The translations under genes were made by a program, and so were the position numbers. Shown piece after piece: positions 9,700 through 17,511 of a stretch of DNA of 64,000 nt (its first letter is position 1; each line of letters opens with the position of its first letter). The notes under the pieces were generated by a model. It did not search any database. It was not told the origin of the DNA and saw nothing but the letters and a program-made list of their open reading frames with translations. The stretch comes from an uncultured Bacteroidia bacterium (GTDB lineage Bacteria > Bacteroidota > Bacteroidia > Bacteroidales > F082). Location of the stretch: NCBI GenBank assembly GCA_902770835.1, contig CACXUM010000006.1, positions 46,373 through 110,372 of the forward strand, read 5' to 3'.

Positions 9700-10289
9700 G
9701 TAACAACCTGCAAACCTTCACAAGGGGTTTCATCAAGGAGAACCCCATTTTGGTGCTGCTGTTGGGCTGCTGCCCGACTTTGGCCACCACCACCAGCGCC
9801 ATCAACGGCATGTCGATGGGCTTGGCCACCACCTTCGTCCTTATCATGTCGAACTTGGTAATTTCGCTGCTCAAGGGCTTCATTCCCGACAAGGTGCGTA
9901 TCCCCTGCTTCATCGTGGTCATCGCTTCGTTTGTGACCATCGTGCAACTCGTCATGCAAGCCTACGTTCCCGACATTTATGAGACTTTGGGCCTGTTCAT
10001 TCCCCTTATCGTGGTGAACTGCATCGTGCTCGGTCGCGCCGAGGCCTTCGCCTCGAAGAACCCCGTGTGGCCATCGATTCTCGACGGCACGGGCATGGGC
10101 TTGGGCTTCACCTTCGCCCTTACCATCTTGGGCTGCATCCGCGAACTCCTTGGAAGCGGCACCATGTTTGGCCTTCGCATCCTGCCCGAAACGGCCAACA
10201 TCCTGCTCTTCATCCTGCCTCCGGGCGCGTTCATCTGCCTCGGATTCCTTATCGCTATCGTCAACCAGTTCAGAAAAGAAAGTCACTAA
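9696..10289 (+). CDS. rnfE: Rnf complex subunit RnfE
   Basis: A 197-residue integral membrane subunit with six predicted spans, related to NqrD and to its partner RnfA. It carries the family segments [12 protein letters not shown] and [17 protein letters not shown]. RnfA and RnfE form the inverted-topology pair at the centre of the complex that binds an intramembrane Fe-S cluster. Cys residues in GCCP and VNCIV fit this role. It overlaps rnfG by four bases and is followed three bases later by rnfA. An AGGAGG at 9684-9689 supports ATG 9696. Confidence 0.95.
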   Translation: MSNNLQTFTRGFIKENPILVLLLGCCPTLATTTSAINGMSMGLATTFVLIMSNLVISLLKGFIPDKVRIPCFIVVIASFVTIVQLVMQAYVPDIYETLGLFIPLIVVNCIVLGRAEAFASKNPVWPSILDGTGMGLGFTFALTILGCIRELLGSGTMFGLRILPETANILLFILPPGAFICLGFLIAIVNQFRKESH

Positions 10290-10292
10290 GCC

Positions 10293-10895
10293 ATGAAATA
10301 CCTCATCATCATCCTTTCGACCATCTTGGTCAATAACGTGATCTTCAGCCAGTTCCTTGGCATTTGTCCCTTCTTGGGCACCTCGAAGAAGACCTCAACC
10401 GCAGTGGGTATGAGCGCAGCCGTCATCTTCGTGATGACTTTGGCCACGCTCGTCACATGGCTTGTGAACCAGTACATCCTGATTCCCTTGGGCTTGGACA
10501 AGTTCATGCAGACCATTGCCTTCATCCTCATCATCGCCGCCTTGGTGCAGATGGTGGAGATTATCTTGAAGAAAATCAGCCCATCGCTCTACACCGCCTT
10601 GGGCGTGTTCTTGCCTCTGATTACGACCAACTGCGCCGTTTTGGGCGTGGCTTTGACCGTGGTCACCAAGCCGTTCAACTACGGCGGTGTGCCCCATCTG
10701 CTGAGCCTTGGCGAGTCGATGGTGTATGCCGTAGGCATCGCCTTGGGTTTTGGCTTGGCCTTGGTGCTGTTTGCGGGCATCCGCGAGCACGTCGAGCTGA
10801 TGGAAGCCCCGAAGGGCATGAAAGGCACTCCGATTGCCCTGATTGTCGCCGGCATCTTGGCTATGGCGTTCATGGGATTTACGGGAGTGGTGTAA
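10293..10895 (+). CDS. rnfA: Rnf complex subunit RnfA
   Basis: A 200-residue membrane protein with six spans, homologous to NqrE. Hallmarks are NNVIFSQFLGICPFLGTSKK near the N-terminus and LPLITTNCAVLGVAL in the middle. The cysteines in GICPF and TTNCAV are those placed at the intramembrane cluster in this family. It is the last rnf gene; no obvious terminator follows, and the sequence runs into repeats and gene remnants. With RnfB, C, D, G and E this completes the complex. Whether it pumps Na+ or H+ cannot be read from the sequence alone. Confidence 0.95.
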   Translation: MKYLIIILSTILVNNVIFSQFLGICPFLGTSKKTSTAVGMSAAVIFVMTLATLVTWLVNQYILIPLGLDKFMQTIAFILIIAALVQMVEIILKKISPSLYTALGVFLPLITTNCAVLGVALTVVTKPFNYGGVPHLLSLGESMVYAVGIALGFGLALVLFAGIREHVELMEAPKGMKGTPIALIVAGILAMAFMGFTGVV

Positions 10896-10990
10896 TGCAG
10901 GGACTCACGTCACCTGCTTACTGATGTGCCGTCCCTATGGGACTATATGCGACATATGCCGCGGTGGTGCAGGGACTCACATCGCCTGCT
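10896..10990. repeat. 23-base direct repeat pair after rnfA
   Basis: TGCAGGGACTCAC is followed by a shared tail ending CCTGCT at 10896-10918 and again at 10968-10990. The two 23-base copies differ at two positions. Between them lies the inverted element GTCCCTATGGGAC. The pair marks the boundary between the rnf operon and the remnant region. Confidence 0.6.
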
Positions 10991-10994
10991 GCAA

Positions 10995-11336
10995 CAGGTA
11001 CATTATGGCGAGGCTTTTGAGTTGGATGTACCTATCCAACCTTTGGGAAACGACGAATATCGTGCTTCCACACACATTTGCTTGGTGGCAGGTTTTTACT
11101 CAAATCCTGAAGCAGGAACTTCACTTCTGTTCAGAATAAGCCATACGGGTATCCAAGACAACACATCCAACATTTCGGCCTATCCCAACCCGGCCAAGGA
11201 TATTTTGAACATCTGCCTTTCGGGACGCCCTTTGGCGAAGCAAGCCACCGTCCAAGTCATTGACGCCAAAGGGCGCGTCTGCATGGAGCACCTTCCCGCC
11301 AGCCTTGGCGAGAGGCTTGTCCTCGACGTTTCGCCC
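10995..11336 (+). pseudogene. Remnant of a T9SS cargo gene, cut at both ends
   Basis: Reading the frame of 10995 gives a coherent protein tail without a credible start. First comes NDEYRASTHICLVAGFYSNPEAGT, a pattern common just before the sorting domain in Bacteroidota secreted proteins. Then SAYPNPAKDILNICLSG and VQVIDAKGRVC form the first half of a T9SS type A sorting domain. The domain stops after LVLDVS, where repeat copy A begins. About 25 residues that should finish the domain are missing, and the nominal frame then runs through the repeat. There is no 5' gene body, since rnfA ends just upstream. I read it as a residue of deletion or cassette insertion. Confidence 0.65.
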
Positions 11337-11337
11337 C

Positions 11338-11460
11338 CCCCGTTCCCCCGAATTTCCAAATTCGGGATCCGCGAGCATCAGCATTTGCCATGCGGAAAAA
11401 AGGCTTGCGCAGTTGGAGGGAAAGCCTTAACTTTGCCGCCTGAAACGAAACGACTACCGC
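11338..11460 (+). repeat. Palindrome/promoter repeat, copy A
   Basis: About 100-120 bases shared with copies B (12725) and C (13470). The left part is a palindrome with arms CCCGAATTT and AAATTCGGG around a 2-base centre. The middle has GCGAGCATCAGCATTTG. The right part has CTTG (11404-11407), 20 bases, then TAACTTTG (11428-11435), a TAnnTTTG promoter pair pointing at the RHS-tip gene. Similarity to copy B continues about 25 bases past the promoter. Copy A begins exactly where the T9SS remnant is cut. Confidence 0.8.
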
Positions 11461-12321
11461 ATGTACACCCCCCTGCGCTACATCGACCCAAGTGGCTGGG
11501 CACCTAGAGAACCCGGCAACGGACAACCCGACGACCCGCCCGGCTTCGTCCATTACCGCCCGGGGATATACAACCCCACCGACAGCGAATCCGCATGGCT
11601 CGTCCGTCTTCCCGACGCTTACGTCAATGCCACAAGCGACGGCTACACCACAAACACGAACACCTCAAACACGAACACCACAAACACGAACACCACAACC
11701 ACCCCCTACACCGAAGGCACACCATGGAACAACTACCAGCAGTACAGCTATCTCGGAACAACCAACAATACTGGACCGACATTGGGAAGCGGAGGCGGCG
11801 GTGGCGGCTCGATAGGCATGGGAGCCAACAACCAATTTGGAAACAGCAAACTGACACCGAGCGTGGTGAACTATGTCGTCACTGGCGCAGGAACGATTAC
11901 AGGCTACCAAAACAGCCTGTGGGAAAAACCCAAAAGCAGAGCCCAAAAAGCCATCAACCAGAAAAAGGCCTACGAAACCCAAAAAGCCCTAAAACAAAAA
12001 GGCATCACCAAGTCCGTGAAAGAAATCAAGGCGGGGAAAATTACAAACTTGAATAAAGCTAGTAATGTTTTGGGAGCAACAGGAGTGCTAATTTCTAGTT
12101 ATGAATTATATACAACAAATGAGATTAAACCTTCTCACCTATATGATTTTACGGCATCTGCTACTTGTTTTGCTTTGGGTGTCCTTTTCGTATCTAGTCC
12201 TGCAGGATGGATAGCGGGAGCGGTAATTTTAGGAGCAGAAGTGGTTTCTTATGCTTTTACCGGTCAATCTGTTGGAGAACATCTGAATAATAATATTAAT
12301 TGGAGTTATAAGCGGTATTAG
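11461..12321 (+). CDS. RHS-type polymorphic toxin C-terminal tip (core absent)
   Basis: A 286-residue product that begins MYTPLRYIDPSGW, the peptide that normally ends the RHS repeat core (DPxG) and precedes the variable toxin tip. The rest of the core is absent: upstream is a repeat and an unrelated T9SS remnant. Residues ~55-85 are Thr/Asn-rich (TNTNTSNTNTTNTN), then a Gly-rich linker. After residue ~200 the DNA becomes clearly AT-rich and codes for FVSSPAGWIAGAVILGAEVVSYAFTGQSVG, a small-residue hydrophobic segment that could act at membranes. No nuclease motif was recognised. Its homologue at 12827 and the membrane protein after each copy fit a toxin/immunity pair. It is either an orphan tip or part of a broken RHS gene. 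Confidence 0.6.
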   Translation: MYTPLRYIDPSGWAPREPGNGQPDDPPGFVHYRPGIYNPTDSESAWLVRLPDAYVNATSDGYTTNTNTSNTNTTNTNTTTTPYTEGTPWNNYQQYSYLGTTNNTGPTLGSGGGGGGSIGMGANNQFGNSKLTPSVVNYVVTGAGTITGYQNSLWEKPKSRAQKAINQKKAYETQKALKQKGITKSVKEIKAGKITNLNKASNVLGATGVLISSYELYTTNEIKPSHLYDFTASATCFALGVLFVSSPAGWIAGAVILGAEVVSYAFTGQSVGEHLNNNINWSYKRY

Positions 12322-12327
12322 TCAATC

Positions 12328-12714
12328 ATGGTCTTTGATTACATATATTATCGTCTGTTAAAACAATACAGCAAGCAGAAATGGAACGACAATCCATGTG
12401 CCAGTGCTTGTTTGTTTCTATGCACAATACAGTTCTTGATTGTTTATTGCATTTGCATGTTTTTCAGGCCTATATTTGTGCCCGAAAGCTCTGACCCAAA
12501 CAGAACTGTCACGTTTGTTGCTGCCATTGTGGTAATGGTTTCTTTGTATGTTTTTGACTATTCACGCTACAAGAATAAAGCCACAGAATTGGAGAGAAAA
12601 TACAAAGACAGCAAAGCCAACAAATGGTTTAAGTTATGGATGTTGTTTGTGTTGATGTGGCTGTTGTTTTTGTTGCCATTTCTTGTGTCAGCCATTGTAA
12701 AGGGGTTGAATTAA
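12328..12714 (+). CDS. Small membrane protein, putative immunity protein of the RHS tip
   Basis: A 128-residue protein starting six bases after the toxin-tip stop. It has about four hydrophobic segments: residues 25-45, 55-75 and two near the C-terminus in FKLWMLFVLMWLLFLLPFLVSAIV. A charged loop (DYSRYKNKATELERKYKD) separates the halves. It is clearly similar in length, topology and sequence pattern to the protein at 13037, including the LERKYK / LSKKYK loop and the C-terminal LLPFLVS / LLPLLIS. I do not recognise a named family. The immunity role is inferred from position after a toxin tip and from the tandem duplication. AT-rich codon use differs from the rnf genes. Confidence 0.6.
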   Translation: MVFDYIYYRLLKQYSKQKWNDNPCASACLFLCTIQFLIVYCICMFFRPIFVPESSDPNRTVTFVAAIVVMVSLYVFDYSRYKNKATELERKYKDSKANKWFKLWMLFVLMWLLFLLPFLVSAIVKGLN

Positions 12715-12724
12715 TGTTTGATTA

Positions 12725-12848
12725 CCCCGTTCTCCCGAATTTCCAAATTCGGGAGCCGCGAGCATCAGCATTTGCAATGCGAAAAAAAGGCTTGCGCAGT
12801 TGGAGGGAAACACCTAATTTTGCCCCATGAAACGATACGCTCACGTCA
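12725..12848 (+). repeat. Palindrome/promoter repeat, copy B
   Basis: The best-preserved copy. The palindrome CCCGAATTT / AAATTCGGG lies at about 12734-12753. CTTG at 12791-12794 and TAATTTTG at 12815-12822 are 20 bases apart, a full Bacteroidota-type promoter ending five bases before ATG 12827. Copy B therefore supplies the promoter and almost no leader for the second toxin-tip gene. Confidence 0.85.
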
Positions 12849-13024
12849 TGGATCTTGTCATTGGTGTCGCTTGTCTGAGCCCTGCTGGGTGGATAATTGG
12901 AGCTTCGTACCTTGCTGTTGACATTTGCTCGTATGCCATTACAGGACAATCCATCGGGGCTAATGTATATACTTGGTGTGGAGACATAGGCTTTGATTTT
13001 AAAACATTTTCAATCGTGTATTAA
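12827..13024 (+). CDS. Orphan toxin-tip fragment (second cassette)
   Basis: A 65-residue product. Its centre, CLSPAGWIIGASYLAVDICSYAITGQSIG, matches the C-terminal part of the RHS tip at 11461 (SSPAGWIAGAVILGAEVVSYAFTGQSVG). It lacks the core peptide and the linker, so it represents only the last ~50 residues of a tip. The start at 12827 lies five bases after the repeat-borne promoter box, and a second Met follows seven codons later. It may be a displaced remnant or a translated mini-toxin. No catalytic residues can be named. The next gene begins 12 bases downstream. Confidence 0.5.
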   Translation: MKRYAHVMDLVIGVACLSPAGWIIGASYLAVDICSYAITGQSIGANVYTWCGDIGFDFKTFSIVY

Positions 13025-13036
13025 AGTTTTTCCATC

Positions 13037-13435
13037 ATGTTCGGATATTTGTATTATTGGTTTGCCTGTCATTATTATAAAAGGGCTTACAAAGCTGACC
13101 ATCCTGTTCATTTTTCTGCTGCTATTGCAGTAGGAGCCATCCAAATTCTTCTTGTGTTTAATGCGATCTTGACTTATAGAATGTTTTTTCCATCGAATGT
13201 TGCTTTTAGTAAAACCACTACTGTTGTTTTAGCAATCGCAATAGCAGCGGTCATTGCTTGGTTTAATTACAAGTTTTATGGCGGGAAAATAGAAGTTTTA
13301 AGCAAGAAATACAAATCATGTGCCTTAAATAACAAGTTGAAGGGATGGATGGTTTTTTTGTTTATGATTGTTGGCCTGTCTTTATTGCTCCCTTTATTAA
13401 TAAGTTTTGTTGTTAATTCGTTGTTTTTAAGGTAG
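13037..13435 (+). CDS. Small membrane protein, second putative immunity protein
   Basis: A 132-residue protein with about four membrane segments (roughly residues 27-47, 57-77, 100-125). It is a divergent homologue of the 128-residue protein at 12328: both begin with a short MF/MVF-Y-YY segment, carry a charged LSKKYK/LERKYK loop and end in a LLPLLIS/LLPFLVS span. It follows its orphan tip as the first membrane protein follows the first tip, giving two tandem tip-immunity cassettes. Strongly AT-rich compared with flanking genes, consistent with acquisition. The family is not recognised and the function is inferred from context. Confidence 0.6.
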   Translation: MFGYLYYWFACHYYKRAYKADHPVHFSAAIAVGAIQILLVFNAILTYRMFFPSNVAFSKTTTVVLAIAIAAVIAWFNYKFYGGKIEVLSKKYKSCALNNKLKGWMVFLFMIVGLSLLLPLLISFVVNSLFLR

Positions 13436-13469
13436 TTGGTTAACCCTCCGTTCTCGCGGATTTGTTTTT

Positions 13470-13568
13470 CCCCGTTCTCCCGAATTTCCAAATTCGGGAG
13501 CCGCGAGCATAGGCATTTGCAATGCGAAAAAAAAGGCTTGCGCGATTGGAGGGAAACACCTAATTTTT
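13470..13568 (+). repeat. Palindrome/promoter repeat, copy C
   Basis: The same unit as copies A and B: palindrome CCCGAATTT / AAATTCGGG, then CTTG at 13537-13540, 20 bases, and TAATTTTT at 13561-13568. The last box has lost its final G. The sequence after it belongs to a T9SS sorting domain rather than a toxin tip. A partial extra CCTCCGTTCTCGCGGA just upstream (13445) looks like a second, decayed left end. Confidence 0.8.
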
Positions 13569-13579
13569 CTTGCACTTGA

Positions 13580-13813
13580 CACCGTCCCTACCTGTTCTAC
13601 CCCAACCCCACCCAAGACGTGCTTCACCTGCAATACTCCCCCGATGTAACGCCCAAAAGCATAGAGCTTTACGACCTGAAAGGGCGCTTGGTGCGCACGC
13701 AGCGCAATGGCCTCGAAAGCCTCAATCTGCAAGGCTTGGCCTCGGGTACCTACACTATGCGCGTCATGTTGGAAGATGGGAAGGTGTTTTCAGACAAGGT
13801 GGTGAAGGAATGA
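13580..13813 (+). pseudogene. T9SS type A sorting domain remnant without a gene body
   Basis: From the codon after an in-frame stop at 13577 to the stop at 13813 the frame encodes a complete sorting domain: LFYPNPTQDVLHLQ, then IELYDLKGRLV, then LASGTYTMRV and a basic end KVVKE. Nothing upstream encodes a passenger: repeat copy C abuts it. It differs in sequence from the truncated domain at 11150-11336, so the two are ends of different cargo genes rather than halves of one. A short internal start (GTG 13619) is unlikely to be used. Confidence 0.65.
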
Positions 13814-13862
13814 ACCTTGGGCCTAAAATTCGGTGGTTGTTGATTTTTTTTTCTTTGCATTA

Positions 13863-13894
13863 AAAAGAAAGTCGTAATTTTACGGCTTTCTTTT
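13863..13894 (+). terminator. Hairpin terminator candidate
   Basis: Arms AAAAGAAAGTCGTAA and TTACGGCTTTCTTTT pair over 15 positions with one G-T mismatch and a very short centre, ending in a T run. It lies 50 bases after the sorting-domain remnant and just before the C25 protease gene, so it would insulate the protease from the cassette region. The A/T-rich symmetrical form could work in both directions. Confidence 0.5.
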
Positions 13895-13916
13895 GGTATT
13901 ATCAAAACACTTGGCT

Positions 13917-16900
13917 ATGAAACACACTGCATTTGCACTTGCCTTATTGTTGGCCTTCCCCCTGCTTTCCATCGGCCAAAGTTTCACGATTACTGCATCG
14001 GACAGCAAGCACATCAGCCTGCGTTTCGAGTTGGGCGACTTCAGCATCGACACCCTCATGCGCGAAGGCGAACTGATGCACACCGTCACGGCGAAAGGCA
14101 TCGTCGCACCCAACGACTACGGCCTGCCCAACCTGCCCACCTTCAACCGCTTCATCGCCATTCCGCAAGGCGCGAAAGTCGTCGTGGAAGCTAAGACAAT
14201 GCGCGACGAAATCATTTCGGGCATCAACATCGCGCCCTCGGTGGGGAGCCAATGCGAGAACGAACCCGAAAGGCCTTTCTTCAAGGATCCGAAAGTCTAC
14301 GCCAACAATGCCTTCTACCCTTCGGAAGCCGTGCGAACCGCCGAGCCTCAACAGCTTCGCGGCGTGGACGCTATCCACCTCGGCGTTTGTCCCGTGCAGT
14401 TCAATCCCATGACGAAAAAGATTGCCGTTCACCGCCAAATCGACATCGACATCCATTTTGAGGGCGGCAACGGGCACTTCGGCGACGACCGCCTCCGCTC
14501 GCGTTATTGGGACCCCATCCTGAAAAACAACCTGCTCAACTACGACTGCCTCAAGCCTATTGACTACGACGCGCGTATGCAGCAATGGATGCAAAGCCGT
14601 GCCACCGGCTGGGAATACCTCATCATCACGCCCGACAACGACGCTTTCTACGAAGCCGGAAAGGAACTTGCCGAATACCGCACCAAGCAAGGCATCTACG
14701 CCAAAACCATGCGGGTTACGGAAATCGACAACCCCACCGGGCAAATGGGCCAAACCGTAATAAAGAAATGGATCAGGGATGCTTACGCCAATTGGGACAT
14801 CCCTCCGGTAGCTGTTTGCATCATCGGCGAGAGCAGCAACGATCTTCAGCAACACGTGCCCGGATGCACGACACTGCATCCGAGTGACAATTTCATCACC
14901 TCCGACAACCCCTACGCCGACGTGAATGACGACTTCCTGCCCGACATCTGCTTCTCGCGCATCCTCGCCCAAAACGAGGAGGAACTGCCCGTACTCATCG
15001 GGAAAATCAAGGAATACGAATACACCAACCCTGTCAGCAACCCTTATTATTACACCCATCCCCTGACGGCGGCAGGCTGGCAAGACATCATGTGGTTCCA
15101 ACTCACCATAGCGACCATCAGCGGCTTCCTGAGCCAACACGGCAAAACGCCCGTACGCATCAACGAAGTCTTCTCCGGCGGCATCGGCGAAGTATGGTCG
15201 GCGGCTCCGGGCACTTCCACGTTGGTCAACTACTTCGGGCCAGAAGGCTTGGGCTACATCCCCGCCTCACCCACCGAACTTGGGGGCTGGACGGGCGGCA
15301 CCGCCGAACAAGTCATCAATGCCATCAACAACGGTGCCTACCTCATCCAACACCGCGACCACGGCTGGAACACAAAATGGTACCAACCCGAAATCTACAC
15401 CACCGACTTCGACGCCATCAACAACGTGAACAAGTTGACTTTCCTCATTTCCGTCAACTGCCGGACAGGTATGTACGACATTTCGACCGTCAGTTTCATC
15501 GAGGAACTCCTGCGCATGACCCGCGACGGGCAAAACGCGGGCATTGTGGGTGCCATCGGGCCAGTGGGACAAACCTATTCCTTCGCCAACGACATCTTCC
15601 TTTGGGGCGTTTGGGACCTCTTCGAGCCTACCTTCCTCCCCGACTACGGCCCCTATGCCTCCCATGCTGGCAATTGGCTGCCCGCTTTCGGCTGTGTGTC
15701 AGGGAAATATTTCCTTGAAACCCAAGTCTTCCCTGGTACCGACCAAAACATGCGTACCACCATCTACAACACTTACCACACCTTCTGCGATGCCTTCATT
15801 CGCGTTTTCACCGACATTCCGCAACCCATCAACACCACGCACGACGAAAGAATCCAAAGCTACATGCCGTTCCACATCACCGCTCCCGAGGGGTCGCAAA
15901 TTTCGCTTTCCGCCTACATCAACCGGCAATGGCGCATCTTGGCCACCGCCACAGGCACGGGCGAGGAACAAACCATGACCATTATGGAAACCATCCCCAC
16001 AGAGACTATCCACCTCACCATCACGGGCGAAAACTTCCTGCGCGTGGAAGAAGACATCCCTCTGGGACCTTGCGATAGGCCTTTCGTCGTAGTTGATAGC
16101 ATCGCCTTGAATGGAGGCGGACTCACGCTGCACTACAACCAGCCCGCCACCGTCGACGTCAATGTGACCAATGTGGGGCTACAAGGCTGCAACGGCGGCA
16201 CGGTGAGCATGACCTCAACCTCGGAACAACTGACCATCACGCAAGGCCAAGCCTCATTTGAAGCCCTACCATCCAATGAGAGCCAATTCATTGTGAACGC
16301 CTTCCAAATCGAACTCGGCGACGACATTCGCGACAGGGCACACATCCCCTTCATCCTCACCTCCCAATTTGGCGACGAAACATACGCCCAACAATTCGAC
16401 ATTGACGTGCTGGCGCCCAACATCCACATCGAACTGACCGACATCGACGATACGCAAGGCAACAGCAACGGGCTTCTCGACCCGGGCGAATTTGTCAGGC
16501 TCATCTTCAGTGTAGAAAACAATGGCCACTATCCCGCCGAAAGTCCGTGCATCTCCTTGACCAACAACGAGAACCATATCCGCGTCATCACGCCCGAAAT
16601 CCAACTTGACGACTTGGAAATAGACGAATCCATCGAAATCTCCTTTGATGTTTTCGTGGAGTTCATCGCGGGCGAGGTGTCGTTCATCGACCTTTTGTTG
16701 CAATCCACCGTCAACGGCATCCTGTTCACCCAAGACATCCTTTGTCCCGTCGGTTATGTGGTTGACAGTTTTGAAACCGGTGAATTCGAAACTGAATATT
16801 GGACCCACGACCCCATCCACCCGTGGACTATCGTCACCAGTTCCATGTCATTTGAGGGCAACCACTGTGCCAAGTCGGGCGAAATAGACCACAACGAAAC

Positions 16901-17417
16901 CTCACAACTCACCCTGCGGTTCAACTCTACCGATCCGGGCGACATCAGTTTCTATGCAAGGGTGTCGTCGGAAGAGAGCTGGGACTTACTCAACTTCTAC
17001 ATTGACGGCGAGGAAAAAGGCCATTGGTCGGGTGAAATATGGTGGGTCAACCTAACCTTCCCGACCACACCCGGACGGCACATCTACAAATGGGCCTACA
17101 CCAAGGACTCATCCGTGGACGCCGGCTCCGACTGTGCTTGGATTGACTATATAGTGCTGCCGCCCCACCTCGACGAACTGACCGAGCAATCCGACCAAAC
17201 CCTAACCCTCCATCCCAACCCCACCACCGACCAAGTTGCCCTCGAACTGGAACACCTTGGCGACTTCAGCGTGAGGGTTTACGACGCCAACGGAAGGCTC
17301 ATACTGGCCGTTCACAACAATAACACACTATCATTCAAGGACTTGCCATCAGGAATGTACCAAGTCATTGTGGAACAAAACGGCCAACGCTGGAGCCGAA
17401 AAATCATCAAAATGTAA
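13917..17417 (+). CDS. Gingipain-like peptidase C25 with T9SS sorting domain
   Basis: A 1166-residue secreted protein. ATG 13917 begins a signal peptide (MKHTAFALALLLAFPLL), preferred over TTG 13893. Residues ~20-215 resemble the C25 propeptide. The catalytic domain holds His482 (QHRDHG) and Cys515 (ISVNC), 33 residues apart, the same spacing as the His-Cys dyad of RgpB and Kgp gingipains. Beta-sandwich and cleaved-adhesin-like segments follow (DSFETGEF, then WSGEIWW and SDCAWIDYI). The T9SS type A domain is at the end (LHPNPTTDQVALELE to IIKM). It is expected to be exported, attached or released at the cell surface, and to degrade protein. Specificity is unknown. A longer paralogue lies at 31978. 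Confidence 0.88.
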   Translation: MKHTAFALALLLAFPLLSIGQSFTITASDSKHISLRFELGDFSIDTLMREGELMHTVTAKGIVAPNDYGLPNLPTFNRFIAIPQGAKVVVEAKTMRDEIISGINIAPSVGSQCENEPERPFFKDPKVYANNAFYPSEAVRTAEPQQLRGVDAIHLGVCPVQFNPMTKKIAVHRQIDIDIHFEGGNGHFGDDRLRSRYWDPILKNNLLNYDCLKPIDYDARMQQWMQSRATGWEYLIITPDNDAFYEAGKELAEYRTKQGIYAKTMRVTEIDNPTGQMGQTVIKKWIRDAYANWDIPPVAVCIIGESSNDLQQHVPGCTTLHPSDNFITSDNPYADVNDDFLPDICFSRILAQNEEELPVLIGKIKEYEYTNPVSNPYYYTHPLTAAGWQDIMWFQLTIATISGFLSQHGKTPVRINEVFSGGIGEVWSAAPGTSTLVNYFGPEGLGYIPASPTELGGWTGGTAEQVINAINNGAYLIQHRDHGWNTKWYQPEIYTTDFDAINNVNKLTFLISVNCRTGMYDISTVSFIEELLRMTRDGQNAGIVGAIGPVGQTYSFANDIFLWGVWDLFEPTFLPDYGPYASHAGNWLPAFGCVSGKYFLETQVFPGTDQNMRTTIYNTYHTFCDAFIRVFTDIPQPINTTHDERIQSYMPFHITAPEGSQISLSAYINRQWRILATATGTGEEQTMTIMETIPTETIHLTITGENFLRVEEDIPLGPCDRPFVVVDSIALNGGGLTLHYNQPATVDVNVTNVGLQGCNGGTVSMTSTSEQLTITQGQASFEALPSNESQFIVNAFQIELGDDIRDRAHIPFILTSQFGDETYAQQFDIDVLAPNIHIELTDIDDTQGNSNGLLDPGEFVRLIFSVENNGHYPAESPCISLTNNENHIRVITPEIQLDDLEIDESIEISFDVFVEFIAGEVSFIDLLLQSTVNGILFTQDILCPVGYVVDSFETGEFETEYWTHDPIHPWTIVTSSMSFEGNHCAKSGEIDHNETSQLTLRFNSTDPGDISFYARVSSEESWDLLNFYIDGEEKGHWSGEIWWVNLTFPTTPGRHIYKWAYTKDSSVDAGSDCAWIDYIVLPPHLDELTEQSDQTLTLHPNPTTDQVALELEHLGDFSVRVYDANGRLILAVHNNNTLSFKDLPSGMYQVIVEQNGQRWSRKIIKM

Positions 17418-17511
17418 TCAAAAATCGGATTTTTTGCACAAAAAACGCTCGATTACAAGTTTTTGTCTAAATTTGCAGTTTCAATGTGTATCACCTCATA
17501 AAACAACAACT

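Noticed and set aside
10926-11507. 193-residue frame as an intact gene
   Set aside because: It starts at a weak GTG in repeats, contains half a sorting domain, then reads through the palindrome repeat; it is a composite of remnants.
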